Source of the DNA: Massilia sp. PDC64
Lineage (GTDB): Bacteria; Pseudomonadota; Gammaproteobacteria; Burkholderiales; Burkholderiaceae_D
Assembly (NCBI RefSeq): GCF_900101265.1
Contig: NZ_FMZS01000002.1
Location: forward strand, 1-64,000
Length of the DNA stretch: 64,000 nucleotides
Reading direction: 5' to 3'
Below are positions 28,207 to 36,398 of the stretch, piece by piece (position 1 is the first letter of the stretch; the number at the start of each line of letters is the position of its first letter). Both the position numbers and the translations under genes were made by a program. The notes under the pieces are model-generated. The model saw nothing but the letters and a program-made list of their open reading frames with translations. It searched no databases and was not told the DNA's origin.

Positions 28207-28643
28207 TGGACCTGTTCGGCGGACGCAAGGGCCCATTGATCGCCATCTCCAATCTCGATACCCGGCTGCGGGTCGGCATCTGGGACCACGAACGCGAATT
28301 CCAGCCGGTGCACGTGAACCTGGTGATGGCCCCCGACGCGGCCCGGTTGCTGCCGGGCGGCGGCGGCATCGACTATCGGTCCGTCGTGCGCTGGGTGCAG
28401 GAAGAATGGCCCGCGGTGCCGCACACGCCGCTGCTCGAGACGCGGTTGCGCGAACTGATCGATTTCGTATTCGCGTGCGATCTCGGCGTCGTCTGGCTCG
28501 ACGCCGCGCTCTCGAAGCCGCGGGCCTGTCCGCAGGCACGCGGTGTCGGGGTGCGCATGGCATTGTCGCGCAGCGAGCATGCGGTGCTGTTCGCTTCCGA
28601 CAAGTGCTTTCAGGGTGATGGTCGCCAGCCCGCGCTGCCTTGA
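28206..28643 (+). CDS. FolB-like T-fold protein (copy 2), catalytic residues retained
   Basis: 145 residues. It shows the dihydroneopterin aldolase pattern: VGIWDHERE (substrate-binding region), IDYRSV (conserved Tyr), LLETRLRELIDFVF (conserved Glu) and LSKPRA (conserved Lys). Dihydroneopterin aldolase makes the folate precursor 6-hydroxymethyl-dihydropterin. The housekeeping folB should lie elsewhere, so this may be a folate-supply paralogue for the THF-dependent sarcosine pathway. That function is inference. The start overlaps the previous stop by one base. It is convergent with the porin at 28752; the gap holds a GC hairpin (28649-28667) without a clear T-run. Confidence 0.72.
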   Translation: MDLFGGRKGPLIAISNLDTRLRVGIWDHEREFQPVHVNLVMAPDAARLLPGGGGIDYRSVVRWVQEEWPAVPHTPLLETRLRELIDFVFACDLGVVWLDAALSKPRACPQARGVGVRMALSRSEHAVLFASDKCFQGDGRQPALP

Positions 28644-28751
28644 CGTGCCGGGTGGCGACGCCACCCGCGGGAAATCTCCCGGTGTCGTATTGCTCCTTCC
28701 TGGGACACCCCGATAACTGAAAGAACAAGGCCGCGTCCGACCGCGGGATCG

Positions 28752-29819
28752 TCAAAAAGTGTGGCGTATCCCCGCTTCCATTTCACGCCCGCTGAAGCCG
28801 TTTCTCGCCGCGTTCAGCCGCACGTCGTCGCCGTTTTTCGTGTAACCGGCGGCGGCATAGAGATACGTGCGTTTGCTGAGCGGGTAGGTGTAATCGAGAC
28901 CGTACTGATCGGAGATCCCATCGTGGAAATTGCGGATGTCGTTGCGATTCCATGACGCGCAAATCGTTCCGCGCCAGGCGTTGACGGTGACCCCGGCCAT
29001 GTAGCTGCGGATAGCCACCGCGCCACCGTTGCCCACCCGCGTATCGCCGTACGAGCCGTGAAGCCTGACCGGTCCGAGATCATAGACGGCGCCGGCGATC
29101 GCGCTTTTCACCCTGGCGCTGGCCGATGCCAGATGCGCTGCGCCGACGAGGGCGCCCAGCTGTGTCGACGCCGCGCCCAGGTCGACACCGTCCGAGTGCT
29201 GGTACGCCGCACGCACGTTCCAGCGGCCGCCCACGTACGACACCTGGGCGAAGTCGCTGCTGTTGCTGGCGAAGCTGCCGGCCTTTTCGCCGAACGCGTG
29301 GCCGGCGGAGAAGCCGACGCCATTGTGCAACTGGATGTTGTACGTGACCGAATTGTCGACCCGGGACAGAGGATCCGTTTTTCCGAGGCCATAGGCGAAC
29401 ACCCGCTGCGCGTTGCCGGTGCCGTTGATGACGAACGGATCGACCGTGAACAGCACGTCGTAGATCGCGGTGGTTTGCCGGCCGAACCGGATCGAACCGA
29501 AAGCGCCATTCAGGCCGACCCACGATTGCCTGCCGAAGAGACGGTTGCCGTAACCCAGCGTGCCGTCGTCGGCATTGAAGCCGCTTTCCAGCTGAAAGCT
29601 GGCCGAGAGGCCGCCGCCCAGGTCTTCGGTACCCCTGAAACCGAGGCGCGACGCCCTTTGCTGGCCCGAACCGACCGACAGCATGTTGTCGTTCGACGTG
29701 GCGGCATTCCCGTAGCGGAGGCCGACGTCGACGATCCCATACAGCGTGACATTGTTTTGCGCGGACGATGTGCCGCCCACCAGGACGAGAAGTCCCGATG
29801 CGATGAAGTGTTTTTTCAT
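28752..29819 (-). CDS. Gram-negative trimeric porin (betaproteobacterial type)
   Basis: 355 residues. It has a signal peptide (KKHFIASGLLVLVGGTSSA), then QNNVTLYGIVDVGLRYGN, the classic start of Neisseria/Burkholderia-type porins. RLGFRGTEDLGGGLSASFQLE follows, and it ends in RHTF with the C-terminal phenylalanine. It forms an outer-membrane diffusion channel. It is the last gene of the LysR-linked operon, so it may admit that operon's substrate. The ATG at 29817-29819 begins the signal peptide; longer in-frame extensions lack a signal sequence. Confidence 0.9.
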   Translation of the reverse strand: MKKHFIASGLLVLVGGTSSAQNNVTLYGIVDVGLRYGNAATSNDNMLSVGSGQQRASRLGFRGTEDLGGGLSASFQLESGFNADDGTLGYGNRLFGRQSWVGLNGAFGSIRFGRQTTAIYDVLFTVDPFVINGTGNAQRVFAYGLGKTDPLSRVDNSVTYNIQLHNGVGFSAGHAFGEKAGSFASNSSDFAQVSYVGGRWNVRAAYQHSDGVDLGAASTQLGALVGAAHLASASARVKSAIAGAVYDLGPVRLHGSYGDTRVGNGGAVAIRSYMAGVTVNAWRGTICASWNRNDIRNFHDGISDQYGLDYTYPLSKRTYLYAAAGYTKNGDDVRLNAARNGFSGREMEAGIRHTF

Positions 29820-29883
29820 TGTGATGCCCGAACAGGTAAGGAGGACGTCGAGCGGGAACGGGTGTTCCCGCCGCGGGCACTGT

Positions 29884-30771
29884 TTATTTGCCGGTGTACA
29901 CCTTGCGCGCGAATGCAGCGATCGCGTCGGCCATGGCTTGCGGCTGTTCGGGCGCCAGCGCATGGCCGGCATTGGGAATCACGACGACGGTCACCCGGTC
30001 GCCCAGCATGTTTTTCAGGACCTGGGAAAAGCGGCGCGGTGCCACGGCATCGCTTTCGGCCTGGAGGTCGAGGATGGGCGCCGTGCCCGCGGCGAAGTAA
30101 TCGTCGACCGGCGTCGTATTGCGCGCATGCGATTCCGCTTCGTGCGTCTCGGCGTGCCAGCCGGTCAGCCAGACGCTCGGATCATTACCGGGGGCGAAGA
30201 ACGCCTTGCGCAGGTATTCGAGGCGCTGCGCTTCCGGCAGCTTCATGTCGCCGGCGCCGTCGATCGCCTTGCGCATCTCCGGGCCGATCGGCTTTTCGTT
30301 GGACCCGGGCGGCACTTTGCCCGCCGATGCCGCCGCGATGACGACGCCGCGCACGAGGTCGGGCCGGTCGGCGGCCAGCTGGCGCGCGGCGAAATTGCCC
30401 CATGCGTGGCCGACGACGACGACCGGTCCCTTGTTCTCGTGCTCGATGACCGCGGCGACGTCCTTCGCAAAGTCGTGCACGCTGAGATTGTCCATGGGGC
30501 CTTTGCTGAGCCCGATGCCGCGCGGTTCCGGACGCAGTACGCGGAATCCATCCGCGACCAGGCGCTCGGCGACCTGGTCGTAATCGCGCACCGAGCGCCC
30601 GAGCGACGGCAGCATGACGATGACGGGGCCTTGTCCCTGGCGCATGACGTCGATCTGCACGTTGCCGTACTTGACGAGTTGATGGTCGGCGACGGCCGTG
30701 GTGCCGGCAAAGGCGGACGCCGACAGTGCCGCGGCGAGGACGAAGGCATAGCCGAGATTGCGAAGTTTCAT
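29884..30771 (-). CDS. Secreted alpha/beta hydrolase-fold protein lacking the serine nucleophile
   Basis: 295 residues with an N-terminal signal peptide (LGYAFVLAAALSASAFA), so it is probably periplasmic. Alpha/beta hydrolase landmarks are RPEPRGIGLSKGP and the elbow VVVGHAWGNFAARQ. The nucleophile position (usually GHSxG, or Asp in dehalogenases and epoxide hydrolases) is alanine, encoded GCA. The C-terminal IPNAGHALAPEQP contains the usual catalytic histidine region. Either it is a non-hydrolytic member or another residue acts. It is in an operon with an amidohydrolase, an SDR and a carboxymuconolactone decarboxylase-like gene, so a lactone or ester substrate is possible. AGGAG precedes the ATG. 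Confidence 0.82.
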   Translation of the reverse strand: MKLRNLGYAFVLAAALSASAFAGTTAVADHQLVKYGNVQIDVMRQGQGPVIVMLPSLGRSVRDYDQVAERLVADGFRVLRPEPRGIGLSKGPMDNLSVHDFAKDVAAVIEHENKGPVVVVGHAWGNFAARQLAADRPDLVRGVVIAAASAGKVPPGSNEKPIGPEMRKAIDGAGDMKLPEAQRLEYLRKAFFAPGNDPSVWLTGWHAETHEAESHARNTTPVDDYFAAGTAPILDLQAESDAVAPRRFSQVLKNMLGDRVTVVVIPNAGHALAPEQPQAMADAIAAFARKVYTGK

Positions 30772-30802
30772 GTTGGTCTCCTGTTTGAAGTATTTATTCG
30801 TT

Positions 30803-31597
30803 TTATTTCGTGCCGATCGGGTCGAGGCCCGTCTCCACGAACGTTGCGGCAGCCGCGGGCGTTTTCAGGTAGGCGAGGAGCGCCTCGGCGGCCTTGCGCT
30901 CCTTCGCGTCCTTGCCGATTGCCGCAGAGATGATGCTGACCTTTTGCACGGCTTCCGGAAGCGGGCCGACGTACTGGATGCCGGGAATGGCGCGCAGCTC
31001 GCTGATTTGTTGCAGCCCGACGTCCGCGTCGCCCCGTTCGACGGCGGTGCCGACCAGCTCGCGTCCGCTGATGGGTACGCTTTTCGCCTTCATCGCGTCC
31101 GCAATGCCAAGTTCCGGGAACAGCGTGCCGACGACGTACTTGCCGCTCGCGCCTTCGGAAAACGCGACGGACTTCGCGGCGAGCAGCGTGGCGCGCAGCC
31201 TGTCGACCGTCGCGATGTCCGGCCGGGGCAGGCCGGCCCGTACCGCGAGGCCGACGCGCGATTCGGCCAGGTCGACGGCGGTGCCGGGCAGCAGGTTGCC
31301 CTGCTTGACCTGATCGGTGAGGGCCGCCTTGATCATGAAGCAGACGTCCATCGCTTCGCCGGCCTTGATGCGCATGGGCAGGGCGTCCGGCGAGCTGCCG
31401 TACGACGGCCCCCACGCGACGATCAGGTGGTGGCCGGACTGCTTTTCGAAGTCGGGGCCGAGCCGCTTGAACGCCGCGGACAGCGCGCCGGTGGCCAGTA
31501 CATGGATATCCGCGGCCTGCGCCGGGTTCGAAAACACCCCCGCGCAGCCGAGTGCGAGCATGGCTGTCGCACAAACACGGGTATTGGATCTGTTCAT
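30803..31597 (-). CDS. ModA-like periplasmic substrate-binding protein without ABC partners
   Basis: 264 residues with a signal peptide (ending near AQAADIHV) and the bacterial extracellular solute-binding type II fold (SBP_bac_11), as in molybdate-binding ModA. Seen are LATGALSAAFKRLGPDFEKQSGH at the N-terminus and GDADVGLQQISEL in the second lobe. No ABC permease or ATPase gene is nearby. The neighbours are catabolic enzymes and a DctA-like symporter, so it may bind an organic acid rather than molybdate. AAGGAG precedes the ATG. It lies between an amidohydrolase and an alpha/beta hydrolase, with gaps of about 30-40 bases. Confidence 0.83.
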   Translation of the reverse strand: MNRSNTRVCATAMLALGCAGVFSNPAQAADIHVLATGALSAAFKRLGPDFEKQSGHHLIVAWGPSYGSSPDALPMRIKAGEAMDVCFMIKAALTDQVKQGNLLPGTAVDLAESRVGLAVRAGLPRPDIATVDRLRATLLAAKSVAFSEGASGKYVVGTLFPELGIADAMKAKSVPISGRELVGTAVERGDADVGLQQISELRAIPGIQYVGPLPEAVQKVSIISAAIGKDAKERKAAEALLAYLKTPAAAATFVETGLDPIGTK

Positions 31598-31635
31598 TCC
31601 ATCGTCTCCTTGTCGTTGTTCGAGTGGTGCATCGG

Positions 31636-32463
31636 TCAGAAATACAGGTGCTTCGGGTTATCCACGAGCACGGCCTGTGCGGTCGCCGCATCGCCGCACA
31701 CCTGTACCAGGAAGTCGAGCAGCTGGCCGTCGTCGGGCACGGGGCCCTGGATGTTCGGGTGCGGCCAGTCCGAGCCCCAGATCGCGCGCTGCGGTGCGGC
31801 GTCGAGCAGGCGCCGGACGAGCGGCCCGGCGGCATGCCACGGCGCCGGGGCGCCCTGCATCAGGCGGTCGACGCCGGACAGCTTGATCCACCGTTGCGGA
31901 TGCGCCAGATGGCGTTCCAGCCGCTGCAGGCCGGGCTCGTCCCATTCGCGCGTCGCGTCCTGGCGCGCCATGTGGTCGATCACGAGCGGCATGTCGAGGT
32001 CCCGCCAGGCGTCGAGGACCGGCAGGATCTGCGCCAGCTGGCCGTGCAGCAGCGCATGCCAGCCGAGCGGACGTACGCGTTCGGCGATCAAGCGCAACCG
32101 GTCCGGATCGCGGTCGCCCGGGAGGTGTCCCATGAAGTTGAAGCGCACCCCGCGCACGCCGCCTTCGTGCAGCGTCTTCAAGTCCGTGTCGGGCATGGCT
32201 TCGTCGACGAGCGCCACGCCGCGATAGCGTCCATCCGTCGCCGCGAGCGCCGCGAGCAGTGCGCTGTGGTCCGACTGGTAGCATGCGGCCTGTACCAGCA
32301 CGCCGTGGCCGATGCCGAGCCGCGCATGCATCGCCAGCAGGTCGGTCATGGGCGCGGCCGCCGGCCGGTACGCTGCCGTGGCGGGCAGGGGGAACGCGTC
32401 CCACGGTCCGTAGATATGGGTATGGCAGTCCCACAGGCCGCCGGTGAGCGCGGGCCGGATCAT
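31636..32463 (-). CDS. COG3618-type amidohydrolase (PDC hydrolase/lactonase-like)
   Basis: 275 residues, a TIM-barrel metal-dependent hydrolase. It begins with the metal motif DCHTHIYGP, has VIDHMARQ in the middle and ends with WGSDWPHPNIQ. These are hallmarks of the 2-pyrone-4,6-dicarboxylate lactonase, sulfomuconolactone hydrolase and galactarolactone isomerase group. It would open a lactone or related ring. Its ATG overlaps the stop of the SDR gene (ATGA), so the two are coupled. A long upstream open frame in the same phase runs through the SDR gene antiphase and is not part of this protein. The substrate is unknown. Confidence 0.86.
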   Translation of the reverse strand: MIRPALTGGLWDCHTHIYGPWDAFPLPATAAYRPAAAPMTDLLAMHARLGIGHGVLVQAACYQSDHSALLAALAATDGRYRGVALVDEAMPDTDLKTLHEGGVRGVRFNFMGHLPGDRDPDRLRLIAERVRPLGWHALLHGQLAQILPVLDAWRDLDMPLVIDHMARQDATREWDEPGLQRLERHLAHPQRWIKLSGVDRLMQGAPAPWHAAGPLVRRLLDAAPQRAIWGSDWPHPNIQGPVPDDGQLLDFLVQVCGDAATAQAVLVDNPKHLYF

Positions 32464-33293
32464 CAGTCGCACCTTGCGGTCATGCCGCCATCGACGACGA
32501 TCTCGGTGCCGGTGATGAATTGCGCCTCGTCGGAAGCGAGGAACAGCGCCGCGTTCGCGGTATCCCGCCCGTCGCCCATGAAGCCGAGGGGGATGCGCGC
32601 GAGCCGGCTTTCCAGCAACTTGTCGACGTCGCCGCCGCTGCGCTGCCCGGCCAGGCGGGCTTCGACCATCGGCGTATGCAACTGGCCCGGCACGACCGTG
32701 TTCACGCGGATGCCTTTTTTCGCGTACTCGACGGCGACCACTTTCCCCAGCTGGATCACGCCCGCCTTGCACGCGGCGTAGGCAACCTGCGCGGACCCGG
32801 TCCAGCGGATGCCGGACGTCGACGCGGTGTTGACGATGGCGCCGTAACCCTGCGCTTCCATTACGGGCAGCACGTGCTTGCAGGTCAGGAAGACGCTTTT
32901 CAGGTTGAAGGCGACCTGCGCATCCCATTTGTCCTCGGACAGCGCGACCGGCCCGCCGGCCGCCGAGCCGCCGACGTTGTTGACGAGGATGTCGACGCGG
33001 CCGTACTCGCGTTTGCATGCGGCGACCATGGCTTCGACGGCGGCGCTGTCGGTGACGTCGCAGGTGTGCGCCGTGATCGTGCCGCCGGCTTCACGGACGC
33101 GCCGGATGGTTTCTTCCATCGCTTCCATGCTCTTGTCGACGGCGAAGATCTTCGCGCCCGCCTGCGCGAACAACACGGCCACGGCGCGGCCATTGCCCCA
33201 GCCGGGACCGACGCAGCCGGCGCCGGTGACGATGGCGACCTTGTTGTTCAGGCGTCCCGGTGCCGTGGACGGGTATGCGGTTGATGTTTCCAT
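32463..33293 (-). CDS. Short-chain dehydrogenase/reductase
   Basis: 276 residues of the classical SDR family. The cofactor motif is TGAGCVGPGWGNG at about residues 23-35, with NNVGG later. The active site has Ser in NTASTSG and the YAACK motif (Tyr and Lys of YxxxK). It probably oxidises a hydroxyl of the operon's substrate using NAD; the second-strand acidic residue D in FAVDKS favours NAD over NADP. The C-terminus is FITGTEIVVDGGMTA, as usual. It precedes the amidohydrolase with a four-base overlap. Confidence 0.9.
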   Translation of the reverse strand: METSTAYPSTAPGRLNNKVAIVTGAGCVGPGWGNGRAVAVLFAQAGAKIFAVDKSMEAMEETIRRVREAGGTITAHTCDVTDSAAVEAMVAACKREYGRVDILVNNVGGSAAGGPVALSEDKWDAQVAFNLKSVFLTCKHVLPVMEAQGYGAIVNTASTSGIRWTGSAQVAYAACKAGVIQLGKVVAVEYAKKGIRVNTVVPGQLHTPMVEARLAGQRSGGDVDKLLESRLARIPLGFMGDGRDTANAALFLASDEAQFITGTEIVVDGGMTARCD

Positions 33294-33303
33294 GCTGCTT
33301 TCC

Positions 33304-33864
33304 TTAATTCGGGGAGGTAGGGAGTTCCGGTGCGACGCCGGCGGGCGGCGGCACCTCGAAGACCTTGATCGTCATCGAGATCAGGGTGTAGTAGCCCGCC
33401 ACGCCGACCAGGTCGACGAGCCCGTCGCGGCCGATCTCCCGTTCGAGGTCGGCATACAGCGCGTCATCGATGGCGTGGCGTTCGTGGAGCTGCCGCATGA
33501 ACGCATGGACCAGTGCTTCGTCGCGCCGCGCAAAGACAGGTTCGCGGCCATCGCGGATCGCATCGAGTACATCCATGGACAGGCCGGCCTCCAGCGCGAA
33601 CGGCCTGTGTGCCGCCCACTCGTACTCGGCCAGCCAGTGGCGTCCCATCAGCATGATGGCCAGCTCCGACAGGCGCGGCGGCAGGCTGCTGTCGTAGCGG
33701 CAGTAGCGGCCCAGCGCCTGGGCGCGGTCGGCGAGTTGCGGACGGTGCAGCCACACGGCCAGGGGCCCGCGGACGCCCTTGCGCGGCCCGCTGGCGATGG
33801 CGTCGTAGACGGCGCGCTGTTCGGCGTCGAGACGCTCGGGATCGATCGAAGTCATGCGTGACAT
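33304..33864 (-). CDS. Carboxymuconolactone decarboxylase / AhpD-like protein
   Basis: 186 residues. The fold is suggested by the LSELAIMLMGRHWLAEYEWAAHRPFALEAG region. This resembles the CMD core but has a histidine/tryptophan stretch where AhpD proteins carry a CxxC pair; no cysteine pair is present, so a peroxidase or disulfide role is unlikely. In catabolic operons such proteins often act as lactone decarboxylases or are of unknown role. The ATG at 33862-33864 is chosen because an upstream in-frame extension would run into dctA. It is 31 bases downstream of dctA and 10 bases upstream of the SDR start. Confidence 0.8.
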   Translation of the reverse strand: MSRMTSIDPERLDAEQRAVYDAIASGPRKGVRGPLAVWLHRPQLADRAQALGRYCRYDSSLPPRLSELAIMLMGRHWLAEYEWAAHRPFALEAGLSMDVLDAIRDGREPVFARRDEALVHAFMRQLHERHAIDDALYADLEREIGRDGLVDLVGVAGYYTLISMTIKVFEVPPPAGVAPELPTSPN

Positions 33865-33895
33865 GTTGTTTCCTCGGTTGCAGCTCGGTTGCTGC

Positions 33896-35212
33896 TCAGT
33901 TGTAGATGTTCGATTGGGCAGGCCGGGACTGCGCGGCGGACTTGTCCGGCTGCAGGCGGGTGCCGCGGGGACGCGTCCCCGTTTCCCGGACAAATGCTTC
34001 GGCATCGAAGCCGTTCTCCCAGCGCGAGATCGCGAAGACGGCGATGGTGTTGCCGACGACGTTGACCAGGGCCGTAGCGGTCGCCATCACACGATCGATG
34101 CCGAACAGGAGGCCCAGGCCGCCGAGCGGCAGCGTGTGCACCGACTGCAGGGTCGCCGCGAGTTTCACGAACGCGCCGCCGGCCACCGTGGTGCCGCCCT
34201 TGGACGTGAGGCTCAGGATGGCGAGCAGGCCCAGTTGCTGCCAGAGCGAGAAGGGTGTGTCCGTCGCCTGGGCGATGAAGCCGATGGCGATCGCCATGTA
34301 GATGGACGTGCCGTCCAGGTTGAAGCTGTAGCCGGCCGGCAGGACGAAGCCGACGACGACTTCGTCGCAACCGGCACGCTGCAGCTTTTCGATCAGGCGC
34401 GGAAACGCGACTTCGCTGGATGCGGTACCGAAGATCAGCAGCATTTCGTCGCGAATGAGTTTCAGCACGCCGAAGAAGGGCAGGCCGATCATCCAGCTGA
34501 TCGAACTGAGGACACCGAACACGAACACGAGCGAGGCGCCGTAGTAGACGACGATGACCTTGAGCAGGTACACGAGCGTCATGCCGCCATAGCTGCCGAT
34601 TGCAGCCGCCATGGCACCGAACGCGCCGAGCGGCGCCAGCTTCATGATGAATGCCAGCATCCGGAACAGGACGATCTGCGCCTCGTCGATGCCGCGCAGG
34701 AGCACGGAATCCGCGCCGACCGACACGTTCAGCGCCAGGCCAGCGAGAATCGAAATGATGAGGACTTGCACGATGTCGCCCTTGGCAAAAGCGTCGACGA
34801 GCGTGTGTGGAATCAGGCCGAGCAGGTAATTGACGGCGGAGATCTGGCCGGCCTCCGAGGTCGCCTTCAGGGCGTCCGCGCTTTCCGTCATGTTCGTCGC
34901 GTGCAGTCCGGCACCGGGCTGGAACACGTTCACCAGCACGAACCCGACGACCATCGCCACGGTGCTGACGACTTCGAAGTAGACCAGGGATTTCAGGCCC
35001 AGCCGTCCGAGCTTGCGCATGTCCTTGACGTGGGCGAGCCCCTGTACCAGGGTGCAGAAGATGATCGGCGCCAGCATCATCTTCAACAGCGCGATGAAGC
35101 CCTGTCCCAGCGGTTTCATCGAGACGGCGGTGGCGGGTGCCGCAAGGCCGAGTACGACGGCGCATGCGAGCCCGATCAGGACCTGCACATGCAGTTTCTT
35201 CAGTTGTTTCAT
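33896..35212 (-). CDS. DctA-like dicarboxylate/proton symporter (DAACS family)
   Basis: 438 residues, with eight or more hydrophobic segments. Family signatures are AGYSFNLDGTSIYM and NVVGNTIAVFAISRWE near the end. The segment usually reading SKGAAGVTGSGF in DctA is SKGGTTVAGGAF here, so substrate preference may differ from plain C4-dicarboxylates. Two adjacent ATGs are possible; the second (35210-35212) has better spacing to AGGAG. It is the first gene of the leftward operon, driven by a promoter overlapping that of the divergent LysR gene. A di- or tricarboxylate-like substrate fits the downstream lactone-type enzymes. Confidence 0.86.
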   Translation of the reverse strand: MKQLKKLHVQVLIGLACAVVLGLAAPATAVSMKPLGQGFIALLKMMLAPIIFCTLVQGLAHVKDMRKLGRLGLKSLVYFEVVSTVAMVVGFVLVNVFQPGAGLHATNMTESADALKATSEAGQISAVNYLLGLIPHTLVDAFAKGDIVQVLIISILAGLALNVSVGADSVLLRGIDEAQIVLFRMLAFIMKLAPLGAFGAMAAAIGSYGGMTLVYLLKVIVVYYGASLVFVFGVLSSISWMIGLPFFGVLKLIRDEMLLIFGTASSEVAFPRLIEKLQRAGCDEVVVGFVLPAGYSFNLDGTSIYMAIAIGFIAQATDTPFSLWQQLGLLAILSLTSKGGTTVAGGAFVKLAATLQSVHTLPLGGLGLLFGIDRVMATATALVNVVGNTIAVFAISRWENGFDAEAFVRETGTRPRGTRLQPDKSAAQSRPAQSNIYN

Positions 35213-35267
35213 CATGTCTCCTAAGGTCGCCGAGGGCGTCTTGTTTTGAAGGCTTGCTATTTGTCTC

Positions 35268-35326
35268 AAGCATAGGTGTATGCAAAAACTTTGACAAAGA
35301 CCTTATGAATATATGATCCTATGCTT
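35268..35326. promoter_or_regulatory. Overlapping divergent promoters and LysR-type operator region
   Basis: For the leftward operon, TTGTCA (35292-35297, minus strand) and TATGCT (35269-35274) are 17 bases apart. For the LysR gene, TTGACA (35291-35296, plus strand) and TATGAT (35312-35317) are 15 bases apart. The two -35 elements overlap almost completely. Inverted arms AAGCATAGG (35268-35276) and CCTATGCTT (35318-35326) bracket the region, 41 bases apart. This is a common layout for autoregulated LysR switches. Confidence 0.55.
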
Positions 35327-35349
35327 CTTCGGCATGGCTGGTTGTAGAT

Positions 35350-36291
35350 ATGGATATACGAGAACTCAGGAGTTTCATTCACGTGGCGCGGTCCGGGAGC
35401 TTCAGCCGTGCGGCTTCGGAGCTCTACATCGCCCAGCCTGCCTTGAGCCGGCAGATCGCCAAGCTCGAGGAGGAAATCGGCGTCGCGTTGCTGATCCGCC
35501 ATGGCCGCGGGGTGCGCCTGACCGCCGCCGGTGCCAGGCTGCTGGAACGGGCCGAGATGATCACGCACATGGTGAGCGAGACCGGCGAGCAGGTCCGTGC
35601 CAGCGCGGACGAGGAGGGCGGACATCTTGCCGTCGGCCTCCCCCCAACGATCGGGGCGCTGATCGGGGCGGATCTGATCAAGGATTTCCGCGCACGCTGG
35701 CCGCGCGTCACGTTGCATCTGCGCGAAGGGCTCAGCAGTTCGCTGCAGGAGTGGGTGCTCGACAAGCGCGTTGACCTGGCGGTGGTATACAATCAGCCTT
35801 TGCTCGACGCGTTTAAAGTTCGCCCATTGTTCAGCGAACCCATGATACTGATCGGTCCGGCCGGCGCCGCAGGCCACAAGCGCAGCTATCACATCCGGGA
35901 CCTCGCGGACATTCCTTTGATCCTGCCGGGCCTGCCCCACAGCAATCGCCGCTTGGTGGAGCAGGCCGCGATCCAGCACGGCGTACGGTTGCGGGTCGAG
36001 ATCGAAGTCGATAGCGTGGCCCTGACCAAGCAGCTCGTGAAGGCGGGACTGGGCTACTCGATCCTGACCCATGTCGCGATCAAGGATGAGGTGTCACGTG
36101 GCGAGGTGCTTGCCTACCAGATCGAGCGTCCATCGATCCGGTCGACGGTGGCTATCACGACGTTGCGCGAGAACCGACCCTCCAGGCTGGTCGACACATG
36201 GTCGATCATGCTGCAAAAGAAATTGAAATCGCTTATTGCGAGTGAGGCCTGGAAGAACGACGTGGTCTGGGCGGAGACGTCCGAGCCATAG
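35350..36291 (+). CDS. LysR-family transcriptional regulator
   Basis: 313 residues. The N-terminal winged HTH (MDIRELRSFIHVARSGSFSR to about residue 60) and a periplasmic-binding-type effector domain are clear. It diverges from the dctA-led operon with 137 bases between the two starts and is very probably its regulator, responding to a pathway intermediate. The HTH contains ASELYIAQPALSRQIAKLEE. The C-terminus is somewhat long, with a KKLKSLIASEAWKND tail. The effector is unknown; the Tdc/Nac-like pattern offers no specific clue. Confidence 0.9.
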   Translation: MDIRELRSFIHVARSGSFSRAASELYIAQPALSRQIAKLEEEIGVALLIRHGRGVRLTAAGARLLERAEMITHMVSETGEQVRASADEEGGHLAVGLPPTIGALIGADLIKDFRARWPRVTLHLREGLSSSLQEWVLDKRVDLAVVYNQPLLDAFKVRPLFSEPMILIGPAGAAGHKRSYHIRDLADIPLILPGLPHSNRRLVEQAAIQHGVRLRVEIEVDSVALTKQLVKAGLGYSILTHVAIKDEVSRGEVLAYQIERPSIRSTVAITTLRENRPSRLVDTWSIMLQKKLKSLIASEAWKNDVVWAETSEP

Positions 36292-36398
36292 CAATAAGTG
36301 CGATGACTCCCGAGTGCGGCCCCTTGCCGAGGGACTTCATGTCTGCTTTATTGCGTTTGAGCCAACTTAATGGCTAAAAACGAAAATTTGAGAATTTG

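Noticed and set aside
32464..33018. Upstream extension of the amidohydrolase frame
   Set aside because: It runs through the SDR gene in another frame; the amidohydrolase starts at 32463 with a coupled ATG.
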